Shown here piece by piece: positions 21,826 through 31,869 of a DNA stretch of 64,000 nucleotides (positions within the stretch are counted from its first letter, which is position 1; every line of letters starts with the position of its first letter). This DNA comes from Paguma larvata (taxonomy: Eukaryota; Chordata; Mammalia; Carnivora; Viverridae), in assembly GCA_030068075.1 (NCBI GenBank), contig CM057828.1, positions 111,651,699 through 111,715,698 of the forward strand, given 5' to 3'. Both the position numbers and the translations under genes were made by a program. Under the pieces are notes generated by a model. It was not told the DNA's origin and made no database searches. It saw nothing but the letters and a program-made list of their open reading frames with translations.

Positions 21826-21943
21826 GGGGGCACCTGGCTGGTTCAGTCGGAGAAGCATGTGACTCTGGATCGCAAGATCATGAGTTCGAGCCCCATGCTG
21901 GGTGTAGAGATAAACAAACAAACAAACAAGCAAACAAACATTA
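21826..21943 (+). mobile_element. Short older carnivore SINE
   Basis: 'GGGGGCACCTGGCTGGTTCA' head and 'CATGAGTTCGAGCCCCATGC' B-box region, then 'TGGGTGTAGAGATAAACAAA' and an (AAAC)n tail. It lacks the TC-rich body, so it is the pre-felid CAN-SINE type. Confidence 0.85.
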
Positions 21944-23189
21944 ATAACTGGGGAAAGAAAATACCTGAGTTGTCATAGAGATTTGAAAATGTCTACGAAA
22001 TTTTACTGAACAAAAACAGGCTTACTCTCTTCCAAAATATCTTTCGACCTACCTTTTAAATCCAAAAGGCTCCACTCTTATTTCTTCTGAGGTTCCTCAA
22101 GTAGTAAAATACGCCAGATGAAGTTCTGGGCCCTGGAGCTCAGAGTCTAGGATATGAAAAGATTTCTAGAGAGATGTTCTATTTCCCCTAACGCTAACTT
22201 GCTTGCTTTCTCACTCACTCATTTCGCTTATTTACTGTAGTAAGACATAGTTTGATAGGAGCATGCTGTAAGGGACCGCCAACAGAAACCAGCTCCATCA
22301 CCCTCATATTCTTCCAAATGTGTTGTAAAGTTGTGAGGTTTTTAAAAATAAGTTATATCCACTGAAGGGGAAATGCAAACACAAAGCCATTTTCCCTTCC
22401 ATTGACGGGAAATGTGTGACTTTCTTTTTTTAATGTTCCAATATAGTTTCTGCAAGTCAGTAGATAAGCATTATAAAAAGTCCATGTAGCCCGAGCTTTT
22501 CAGCTCCCCATTCCTTTAGGAAGCCAAGAAGATCACAAAACAGTTTTACGTAATCCTTTGAGCCAGCACAGGTTTCGATAACATTGACTGAATGTAAAAC
22601 TAAAGTATAGATCAGAAGTTAGAAATGGTGCTATTGATCCTTTTCTGATACATCCTTTTTTGATTGATTTGTGACAAAACAAATAAGAGCTAACATTTAT
22701 GGAGACCTCACTGCTTTGTAGATGCAGGCTAAGTGCCTTACGTTTCCATCCATGCCCTTCCCCCTCCCCAAGTTACCCCAATCCCCACCCCACTTTCCAA
22801 CAACTAGAAGGCTCTGAGCATCCTGCATTTTGAAAGTTTCTTCCATGTCTCCGACTCGTGGAACCCTTCCGCTGTGGCGCCTGGAACTCAAGGGCAGGAA
22901 CTGAGGAAAGAAGGGATTTTTAAATGTCAGTCCAAAGGGAATGATGTCCAGAATCAAAGATATATGGCATAACTAGAACAGAGAAGGGACATTTCGTGTC
23001 ATCCCCTGGCCACCAAGCCTAGAGGAAGAGGGGCCTCTTCCTATGAATGGACTAACTGTTAAGTGCACATTTTTAAAAACATGATAAGGCATGGAGATAT
23101 AATGACCTTTTTAAATTTGCTAAAAAGAAAGAAAGCCTAATAATGTCAGGCTACGGGTTTGGATGCATTCTTGGGTTCCACAAAATATG
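21944..23189. other. Unassigned non-coding sequence
   Basis: Mostly unrecognised. 22680-22745 ('AACATTTATGGAGACCTCAC', 'GCTAAGTGCCTTACG') may be a trace of an L2/MIR end. The 86-codon minus-strand frame at 22697-22957 has no recognisable domain. Confidence 0.45.
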
Positions 23190-23350
23190 TTGAGTATTTA
23201 GTATGTGCAAAGAATTGCAGTCCCACTATGGGCGATATGAAACCAAATAAGCAATTGTATTTTCTTAAGGATGTGAGGATATAGCAGAGAAAGAAGGCAA
23301 ATTAACAAATAACTATAGATATGAAGTAGAAAATGGCTACAATTGAGGCA
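23190..23350 (-). mobile_element. Possible L2 3'-end fragment
   Basis: 'TTGAGTATTTAGTATGTGCA' and 'AGGATATAGCAGAGAAAGAA', 'AAATTAACAAATAACTATAG' follow the reversed L2 end. Weak. Confidence 0.4.
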
Positions 23351-23635
23351 CAAGCAAATGGACTAGAGAAACAAAGCACAGAATGGTGTCTTTTGCAGGG
23401 GGCTAAATCAGCACCCTGGCTACAAAATTGCAAATAAAGAAAAGGCCATTTCTTTCCTGGCAGCGGTATATACTAACTTCAGGCAAAAAAAAAATCTTTC
23501 TATAGCACCCTAGAGAAACAAAATGTACAAAGCGATAGAGACAAAGCAGAAAAGTCTGAGTGATTCTACTGGAGTTCTGGCGAGTAAGGCAGAGGCATTA
23601 TTACAAGGTAACAATTTGCCTGATGGCTCATTTTA

Positions 23636-23863
23636 TTTTTTTTATATATATTTTTTAAGGTTTATTTATTTTTGAGACAGAGAGAGACAGAGCATAAGTC
23701 GGGGAGGGGCAGAGAGAGAGAGAGAGAGACACAGAATCTGAAGCAGTCTCCAGGCTCTGAGCTGTCAGCACAGAGCCCGATGCGGGGCTCGAACTCACGG
23801 ACCGCGAAATCATGACCTGAGCTGAAGTCGGACGCTCAACCGACTGAGCCACCCAGGCGCCCC
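23636..23863 (-). mobile_element. Felid SINE with perfect 15-base TSD
   Basis: Near-consensus copy: 'CTCAACCGACTGAGCCACCC' and 'GGCTCGAACTCACGGACCGC' on the complement of the head still retain CpGs, and the tail is TTTATTTATTTTTGAGAC. TGATGGCTCATTTTA is duplicated exactly at 23621-23635 and 23864-23878. One of the younger SINEs here. Confidence 0.96.
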
Positions 23864-23878
23864 TGATGGCTCATTTTA

Positions 23879-25260
23879 ATATGAAGATCTGTAAGGAAAC
23901 CCCACATATTCCTTGATATCAAAATATTGGGAGCAATTACAGAAAAATCTCCAAGGACAAAAGGGACCTTCTGGGGATTAGAACGGGGATTTTCAAATCC
24001 AATCGTACCTCCAGAAGTAGAGAGCATCCTCTGCTGCCCACCTCCACGAACATGACCTCGCTTTTATTAATAGACACTCAGACATACAAAGAATGATTTT
24101 GGCTCCTACAATATGGCTCAGGCTGTTGTAGTTAAGTTTTGATACGGAGGGGCAGTACTTATACTAAAACTAAAACAAACAAACAAAAACTGAAGCCAAC
24201 CATGAGCAACAATCTATTTATATGATTTCTGGAATCATATAAAGGTAGTTGTCCTTTCTTTTAGTGTAGATCAAATTCCTCCCTATCCTAAAATATGAAC
24301 AATCCATTCAGGAAATACAGGTATTACGTTACCAAGCCTAAAGTTGTGGGGTGGGGGTTATGGGAAAACAATGTCAGGGTGATTTTTAAAGTTTTGTCTA
24401 ATATTGTCTCCCCAAAATGGTTTGCTAAACATTGCATATATCTTTGTCTAATAATTAGATTTCATACATATAGAAAATATAACATATATGCTTCATTTGA
24501 AACCAAATATTTCTACTTATGATGCCACATGCAATACCTGATAGGCTAACAAAATTAACGTTTATTTTAGAATATTTGGTATTTATTTAGAATAGTTGCC
24601 ATTTCATCCAATAGCGCTTCTTTGTACCAAAGGACCCCACCATGCACTCAAGTTAGGACAAGGGAAGGACCCCACCTTGAGTGTTACAGAGTAAGTGGTA
24701 TACGGATGTAACCCAAAGTCCTGTCATTCCTCTTAAGCTTTCGAGAAATCCCCTCCATTAATATCAGTAGCTAGTTTTCTTTTAAGCTTTTGTCCGAAGG
24801 AATGTATTGCCAGCAATTTTGACAAAACTTGTTTTAGTTTACACACGGCCATCTCAGACTGTACCTAGATTTGCTTTGACTAACCTCAGAAATTCAAGCA
24901 AAACAAAGTTACAGTATATCTATAAACAAGCAGGTCACAGGGTCAATGTTTGACACTAATTGTACTCCTACCACTCAACAACAGGCAAATGCAGTAGGCT
25001 GTGCTACCAGAAGCAGCAAAAGATAAATCCTCACCTATCCAGAGTCAACCAACCTGGAGCTTCCGAGTGATGAAAAATTACTGAATCATTAGAGCAAAAA
25101 ACACGCGGAAGGTGAAGCTGTGAAGTAACCTCCATTTTAGCCCAACAGAGGATGTCAGAGGCATTGATTCTTTCCATTTCTTGAATGAACGTGTATCACT
25201 TTAAAACTCATTTTATGGAATTAAAATAATCTCTCAATGGATCTATAAAAAATGTATCAA
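23879..25260. other. Unassigned non-coding sequence
   Basis: AT-rich, no repeat recognised. A 75-codon frame at 24295-24522 has no recognisable domain. Confidence 0.5.
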
Positions 25261-25272
25261 AACTCTATCTGA

Positions 25273-25499
25273 GGGCGCCTGGGTGGCTCAGTCAGTTAAG
25301 TGACTGACTTTGGCTCAGGTCGTGATCTTGCAGGTTCATGAGTCTGAGCCTGGCTTAGGGCTCTGCACTAAGAGCTGGGAGCCTGAAGCCTGGAGCCTGC
25401 TTCAGATTCTGTGTCTCCCTCTTTCTCTGCCCCTCCCTGCTGACCTCTGTCTCTCTCTCTCTCAAAAATAAAAATGAACATTAAAAAAAATTTTTTTAA
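25273..25499 (+). mobile_element. Felid SINE
   Basis: Head 'GGCGCCTGGGTGGCTCAGTC', body with a duplicated 'AGCCTGAAGCCTGGAGCCTG' stretch, TC tract, ATTAAAAAAAATTTTTTT tail. Flanks AACTCTATCTGA and AATCTATCAGA suggest a decayed TSD. Confidence 0.93.
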
Positions 25500-26030
25500 T
25501 CTATCAGAAGATAGATTAAATCTCATTAATTCCAATCATTAATCGTTGCATGCACGCATCATGCATGATAGAGAGGATTTTTTTTATGTCAAATTGGAGG
25601 GGACAAAACACATTTCCAAAGGTCAACTGTGGACAGGATGTATGTGTCTGTCTTGCATCTCCCACCTTCAGACGGGGCTCCCCAGAGTCGCAGAGAACAC
25701 AGGCCAGAGAAAGGGCTCAGAGGATCTTACACGGAATTTGAATTAAACAGGCAAGTAATGACCAAATCTTGTTACCAACAATAATCGTGAGCTCTCGTCA
25801 CTTGGCTTCTCCGGACTTCAAGTTCAAACTCCCCATGGAGAGGATCGGAAAAGTAACTTTACACAGTAAAGCCATGGTTGCCCAGCCTTCCACGAACACC
25901 AAAGGGGGTACAAATGCATCCAAGCCCGGATATAGTTGAGAAACTTTGATTCTAGGGTGCGGGAGCCCGGGTCCCTGAGTGTGAGAAATGGCATGAGAGC
26001 AAAAAAAAAAAAAAAAAAAATGCGTGCAGG
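25500..26030. other. Unassigned sequence with a 20-base A tract
   Basis: 26001-26020 is an uninterrupted A20. On the minus strand it encodes the run of Phe in the longest open frame of the window (25798-26358, 186 codons), which I do not accept as a gene. Confidence 0.6.
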
Positions 26031-26039
26031 GACAGGCCC

Positions 26040-26740
26040 TGCAGACTAGGACAGGAGAGCCCCAGGTGTAATCGGCGTGGTTTGCAAAGGCCCCACGTGC
26101 TGGCAGTAAGTGGGACTGTCCTTCCGCGTTTCTCTGGGTGAAGTTCTGCTCACAGTTCAGGGCCGCGGGTACCAAGAAGCCGCGCATGCGCCCAGTACCA
26201 CTGATTCTGGCAAAGGCTCCGTTTCGGCCTCTGTAATTAAATGACGCTGATGAGATAATCAGAGGGAAGTGCTTGACCTCCCTGCCGCTTCTTTCCTCTG
26301 CTTCTCTGCCTCTCTGTGCATTTTTCTTACAAATACAGGGAGTACGTTTAACCCCCATCTCCGCCCAACAGGGGAGCTCAGAGACACATGAAATTCCAAA
26401 TCGGCTTTTATTATTATTATTATTATTATTGCCCTTCCGTCGGCAAGAGCGTCTTCACTTCCCAGCAGACATAGCAACAGCTCCTCGGTTATCTCACACT
26501 ACGTGAGTCACTTGTCCTACCCCCAGAATAGTCTTAACCCTGTATCCTAACACGGCCTCTAGAGCGTACAGCTGAACTAATGGTCAACCTCGAATCCATC
26601 CTAGAAAATGCTCTCCGCAGGTCCCTGATGGAACTGAGAAAGCAAAGTGAATCAAGAAGCCCATAATTGATCGCATATTTTCTAAATGAGTAAATCTTCT
26701 TATTGAATGATTGACCACGTGATATCATGTGACACGATTA
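26040..26740. promoter_or_regulatory. CpG-richer patch with clustered regulatory motifs
   Basis: I count over twenty CpGs in about 550 bases, more than the surrounding sequence. It contains a perfect palindromic NRF1-type core (GCGCATGCGC, 26182-26191), an AP-1-type TGAGTCA at about 26504-26510 and a paired E-box at 26716-26731. No TATA box plus exon is visible. This could be a distal element, a promoter of an unannotated noncoding transcript, or chance. Confidence 0.35.
26407..26430 (+). repeat. (TTA)8 microsatellite
   Basis: Uninterrupted ATT/TTA repeat of 24 bases within the CpG-richer patch. Confidence 0.93.
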
Positions 26741-27052
26741 CACTAACGGGCTGCTACTTGGAAGGAATGCATGTGTGTAGGCAAGTGTGTGGATGAGAAT
26801 ACAAATGGTTCCTTCCTACCGCCCAGGTCTTGCTTCAGATCTTCTAACTCAAGAAACAACCTTTATGTTCTTAATTTTAGCCCTAGACTCAACTGAAGGG
26901 CACACCACAAGAGACTCAAAAAGGTGCCTCCTTTAAAAAGATTTCCCGCAACTTAGGTCAGATTCTGATTAACATAGAGGAGAATGGGATCCCCCAGTGA
27001 CACTTCTATGGATTCCTCATAAATATTTGTCAGATAATAGACATAATCTCAG

Positions 27053-27275
27053 GGGCGCCTGGGTGGCTCAGTTGGTTGGGCATCTAACTTCATCTCGGGT
27101 CGTGATCTCGCAGTTCGTGGGTTCGGTCCCTCGTGGGGCTCTGTGCTGACAGCTCGGAGCCTGGAGCCTGGAGCCTGCTTCGGATTCTGTGTCTCCCTCT
27201 CTCTCTGCCCCTCCCCTGCTCATGCCCTGTCTCTCTCTCTCTCAAAAATAAACATTAAAAAAAATCTTAAAAAAA
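27053..27275 (+). mobile_element. Young felid SINE with perfect 17-base TSD
   Basis: Close to consensus, with a tandem duplication of 'GAGCCTG' units in the body (GAGCCTGGAGCCTGGAGCC). AATAGACATAATCTCAG occurs exactly at 27036-27052 and 27276-27292 (the first A may be tail). The perfect duplication suggests recent insertion. Confidence 0.96.
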
Positions 27276-27292
27276 AATAGACATAATCTCAG

Positions 27293-28761
27293 CTGGAAGA
27301 TGTTAAGAATCGTTTTATTATTAGAAAATAATCTGATAGGATCAACACACATTGGCACTCCCTACATTCATAGGATTTCATATCTGGTTGTGGAGAGCGT
27401 CTTAATGCACATTATCTCCTCCAGACAGTTTATCACTTCCTCCTTGGGTTCTAACCTGGGACTGTTATTGTTTGTCTAAGTGTCTGTGTCTCCCGTGAAG
27501 TTTGGGCTCAAGAGTGCTTCATGCTTTCTTCATCTTTCTAATGCCAGCAATGGGCATGCTTCTTGGTGCACCCGAATTTCAACAAAACTATTTCTGGAAA
27601 TGAAATAAATCATCTCCTTTGATCCTTGCAACGAGCCTGGGAGGAGGGCAGACGACGAAGTGGATGCTAGGAGAGCCACCAGGCCAGAGGTAACTGATAG
27701 GTTAGATGCGGAATCTCATGTCACTCCGCTGGGTGCCTGACTTCATCCGCCACTTAGCTAGTCAGATGTCCCGATACCTCAAAATTAATTTTCACATTGA
27801 TATGTTTTATGTCCGCACCTGGATTATCATTTCTCTGATGGCAGAAGATTTTAGGCTCATAAAATCCATATTGTACATTTACATTGTTCTCCACACAGTC
27901 TGAATTCCTTACTCATTGCAAGGAGTATGAAAAGTCCTATTTAATCGCATTAATGTGAACCTTAACTTGTAACTTATGGAAGTTGTCTAGTGACACTAAG
28001 ACAAATGACCACTGGGCCCCGTCATGAAAGGAAGACCTGCACCCTCCTATTCCTGGCCCAACACCAGTGGCTTTTCTCTCTCACTTTACCTTTCTAGGAT
28101 TACTGGTTTCCAAGCCTGGAGATACACTAGTCTCAGGTAGGCTGGTGGTTCAGTATTCCAGCCTGATTTTTGGAAATTCTTATGTCGCCCCAAAACTTAT
28201 CCTAAGACTCAAGATCCAGTGCTCCCCATGACTCCCCAGTACTAGGAAAAGAAGCTCCAGTCTCAAATGGATTCAGCCCAGCATGAGATTTTTACCATCA
28301 CTGCAGCAGTCTGGCTCCTGAAAACTTTAACACCTGTCACTTTCACCACTGAACTTGGAGCTTCTAATATGACACTAAGGAAAGTTCGATTGGTAATTCC
28401 AATCATCAAAATGAGACATCGGTTACATGATTAATTTATTCCAGGGTCAATACCTAAACTTCTAGGCTTCATTCAATATCATCCTTATAGTATTTTGTTT
28501 TAAATACTATGGCCACAAGCTATGTGCTTTCTTCCTACCACATTCTTAACATGACCCACTTGACAGACTTAAATTTTCCAATCCAGTCCCTAGTAACATT
28601 TACATATATAGTTTGGTAGGTCCGCGGTGTTTTTGTGTATTTTACATACGTTCATTCTGCCTTTTCCCTCGAGGGGATAAGTAACAAGAAGGCAAGGGCT
28701 GTATCTCCTTATCACATCCAACTTGGAACTCTGTATGGAATGAGTGAGCTCTCAGGAAAGG
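27293..28761. other. Unassigned non-coding sequence
   Basis: No repeat is recognised up to about 28640. 28640-28755 ('GGGGATAAGTAACAAGAAGG', 'CAAGGGCTGTATCTCC') may be an L2 3'-end trace. No frame is worth calling. Confidence 0.45.
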
Positions 28762-28802
28762 CTGTTTACGTTATCCTATAGGATATGGTAAAACGTAAAC
28801 AG
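28762..28802. promoter_or_regulatory. Inverted repeat with paired forkhead-type motifs
   Basis: Arms CTGTTTACGTT (28762-28772) and AACGTAAACAG (28792-28802) are perfect complements. Each holds the forkhead core GTAAACA. The 19-base spacer contains a second perfect palindrome, ATCCTATAGGAT (28773-28784). A binding role is inferred only from the motif. Confidence 0.4.
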
Positions 28803-28822
28803 AGATAAGAATGTGCCTGACA

Positions 28823-29029
28823 GGGGTGCAGGGGTGGCTCAGTCCGTTAAGTTAATCCAACTCTTGATTTCAGCTCAGGTCATGATCTCCAGCTCGTGGG
28901 ATCGAGCCCTGCATTTGGCTCTGCACTGACAGCTTGGACCCTGCTTGAGATTCTCTCTCCCTCTCTCTGCGCCTCCCTGGCTCACGCACTCTCAAAATAA
29001 ATAAATGAACGTTAGAGAAAAATTTTTTA
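28823..29029 (+). mobile_element. Felid SINE with 16-base TSD
   Basis: Full element with a diverged head ('GGTGCAGGGGTGGCTCAGTC'). AAGAATGTGCCTGACA (28807-28822) and AAGAATGTGCCTGTCA (29030-29045) differ at one base. Confidence 0.94.
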
Positions 29030-29149
29030 AAGAATGTGCCTGTCATATGCCATAGAACAGAACAATCTGTAAAGACTGCGCTCTAGGTAAGCAAACATCC
29101 GTCCAAATTCTACCACTGTTCTAAGTTTTCAAGAGAATAAAGTTCAGTG

Positions 29150-29611
29150 AGCTGGACGGCATGGATTTAAGGTATGTGGATCCACTTAAACACGGCTGTT
29201 GTTTTTTTATAAATCCAGCAGAGTGCTGTAAATGTATTTTCTCTTCCGTGTGATTTTCTTAATAACATTTTCTTTCTCTAGCTTACTTTATGGTAAGAAT
29301 ACAGTATATAATACATATACAATATGGGTTAATCTGCTGTTTTGTTATTGGTAAGGCTTCTGGCCAATAGTGGGCTATTAGTAAAGTTTGGGGGAAGTCA
29401 AAACTTATATGTGGATGGGGTGTTCGAGGATTAAGCCTCCCACTCTTGATCTCAGCCCAGGTCTTGATCTTGGGGTCAGGAGTTCAACTCCATCTTGGAC
29501 TTCGTGCTGGGTGTGAGCTTACTTGAAACAAACAAACAAACTTACATGTGGATTTTTGACCGCACCAGGGGTCCATACCCCAACTTCTGTGTTGTTCAAA
29601 GGTCAACTGTA
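29150..29611 (-). mobile_element. Tigger-type (MER2-like) DNA transposon, split by a SINE
   Basis: 'GTGGATCCACTTAAACACGG', 'GCTGTAAATGTATTTTCTCT', 'GATTTTCTTAATAACATTTT', 'CTAGCTTACTTTATGGTAAG', 'GAATACAGTATATAATACAT' and the terminal 'TTGTTCAAAGGTCAACTGTA' are collinear with a Tc/mariner-Tigger non-autonomous element. The SINE at 29417-29537 interrupts it. The subfamily is not certain and the left end is approximate. Confidence 0.65.
29417..29537 (+). mobile_element. Short older carnivore SINE with 16-base TSD
   Basis: Old-type SINE (B-box region 'GGGGTCAGGAGTTCAACTCC', tail (AAAC)n) inserted in the Tigger element. AAACTTATATGTGGAT (29401-29416) and AAACTTACATGTGGAT (29538-29553) are its target duplication, one mismatch. 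Confidence 0.88.
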
Positions 29612-30048
29612 TGCACAGAACAACTCTCTTGTAAATAGACAAGAGACTGTGCTAGTAAAGATTTACCCAGAACAATCAACAAAGGAAATTAAGACTTCAG
29701 CCTTTATGTTTTGAGTAATTCCAGAATGCGGTCTGGGCAGATCAAAATGTATCTTTGGATGATCCAACCAGTTCTTATTTCTGAAGCTTTAAAATTAAAC
29801 ACTAATTCCCACTCAAACAGGTTTGAGGACTTACCTGATAGCCTTTGAAATTTAAGTTCTTATTTCCACGGGAGAACCCTTCCGAGCTACATTTCCTCTT
29901 AAATAGGACTAATGTTTGAGGCTGGATCAATCCTGTGTTAGAGAGCTAGACATTCTTTTTTCAGTCAATTGCACACCATGAAGAAAGCAATGGAAACAGA
30001 AATCTGCACTTTAAACATTACGGCATAAATCTGAGATTAAAATATATA
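29612..30048. other. Unassigned non-coding sequence
   Basis: Nothing is recognised beyond the Tigger terminus. Confidence 0.5.
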
Positions 30049-30171
30049 GTCCGGGCCACCTGGCTGGCTCTGTCGGTGGAGCAGGGTGTGCAACTTTTGA
30101 TCCCGGGCTTGTGAGTTGGAGCCGCACACTGGATGCAGAGGTTACTCAAAAATAAAATCTTAAAAATATAT
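30049..30171 (+). mobile_element. Short older carnivore SINE
   Basis: 'CCGGGCCACCTGGCTGGCTC' head, 'GGCTTGTGAGTTGGAGCCGC' B-box region, and 'TACTCAAAAATAAAATCTTA' tail. No long TC body. AAAATATATA occurs on both sides as a possible duplication in AT-rich sequence. Confidence 0.85.
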
Positions 30172-30874
30172 AAATAAAATAAAAGATGTAATCCATTCTA
30201 CCAGCTCTGTTTCTACACTGTGATGGCTTGTGTACTGCTCCTGCATGGTTAGCATCATCTTTTCGGGCCACATCTAAAAACTAGAAACATCAGATGCTCA
30301 TGGCTTCAGTTTTCAAAGTATCATTTGCTCAGTGTTCATTGTGGGAGACAGGCAGCCTCACACAGCCATGAAGGATTATTCACCAGATTAAATAGAATAC
30401 AAGGGTAAATAAACACTCAATACCTTTATTAATAGGAACATGACATTCATTTCCATAGTGCTTAGTCAATAGCTTCCTAACTGTCCTCTGTGTTTATTCA
30501 AAGGGCCCAACAAGAACCAGACAGATATGAATAACCCGTAGCAAGTCAGTGGCAGAACCTAGAACCTGAACGTGGGGCCCTTCCCAACATCCCTGATGCT
30601 GCCCCAGCACAGGATAATAAATCAGGCAAAACAACAACTACATCAGCACTCGGTCCTGTACCTTGAAGACTACGAAGATCAGGTTTTTCTTTTTATTCTG
30701 AAGCCATGTATTTGTAATCTTATTCCAGCCTATTAACAAACAACCGATTTTGGAACATTTAATGATCTTCCCTATGAAAACTTTAGAGTGTTAAAGAATT
30801 TCTGGTGTTTTGATAATTGTTTTTACAGCCTGTTTGGGCATACCGCATGATTTACTTCATAAACATCCCAATGT

Positions 30875-30890
30875 GAACTTAATTAAGTTC
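30875..30890. promoter_or_regulatory. Perfect 16-base palindrome
   Basis: GAACTTAATTAAGTTC reads the same on both strands, with a TTAATTAA homeodomain-type core. Function is not shown. Confidence 0.45.
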
Positions 30891-31811
30891 TGGTGAGAAG
30901 TAACAACACTCTCAAGAAATAGATTATTAAGAAAACTGCAACCAACTTAGCGTTTGGCTCCTGTAACTTACATTTAGATTACTGTAAATACACCCAATCG
31001 TGCATCTCCTGCCAAATACCCTATTTCAGTGTTTGTTCATAAAATGTAATTTGAAATGCATGTAGGATGATACAGCCTTTTTGTAAAAGGAAGTTATTAT
31101 CTACGATAAAAGCAGTTGTTGACATTAGAAATGCAGACGCAAGGATCCAGACGGGAAATTTAATAAAAAGAAAACAAAGGTAGCAGGGGGAAGGGGGGCT
31201 AACAATATGGCAAAGCAAAGCCAGATGTGGCTGCAAATATCTGCCTACAGGCGAAACGTGGACGCCTACCTTTCAGATGGGCCATCAACAGCCTCTGGAA
31301 GCAAAATATGGCCCCAGATTAAAAAAGGAAAGTGGGCCTTTCATTTCAAGGCTGCTTGCTGTACAGGACCCCTGTGAGTGGAGATAAGCTTAGTCATTAA
31401 TTTCTGAGCAGGTTTCTTTTCGTGTGTCAAGTTAATTGCCGGTGGATTTCCACACTCCCAGGCTCCTTATATCCATTGCTTTCTTATTGACCTTCTCTGG
31501 CACACCCTGTACAGTGGTCTAATGAATGGGCTCTAACTATACTCCCCGCTCCCCGCAGAGCTGCAGACAGATGAGACCACGCCGTAGCAACCATACTTCA
31601 ACATGTCTTACTAGGTTCAGGTAATCTGGTAAATGTTAGAGTCTTTAAACAAAACACACTGGAAAGTTTTACCCTGTTCACGTCCATGCAGTTTTTTCAT
31701 CCTGGAAATCATTATCACAGATCGCTGGGATCGTGTGAGAACCCAGATGTATCTTCCTGATGCTCACCAAACAAGTTATTATAGCGCGTACTCAGTCTCC
31801 AGCATTGACGC

Positions 31812-31869
31812 CGTATGGGGAGCTAATGTCTTTAGTATTTCGTATGGGGAGCTAATGTCTTTAGTATTT
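31812..31869 (+). repeat. Perfect 29-base tandem duplication
   Basis: The unit at 31812-31840 (starting CGTATGGGGAGC, ending TTTAGTATTT) is repeated without a single change at 31841-31869. It is unrelated to any repeat class seen here. Confidence 0.95.

Noticed and set aside
23636..23863. tRNA gene
   Set aside because: SINE heads carry tRNA-like A and B boxes, but they continue into SINE bodies with poly-A tails and target duplications, so none is a tRNA gene.
26001..26020. Poly-A tail of a processed pseudogene
   Set aside because: No parental gene text, no flanking duplication and no polyadenylation signal is visible upstream on the plus strand.
25798..26358. 186-codon minus-strand open frame, the longest in the window
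   Set aside because: It depends on a 20-base A tract for a run of Phe, has no recognisable domain, and its composition is unlike a conserved exon. The CpG-rich text alone explains the lack of stops.
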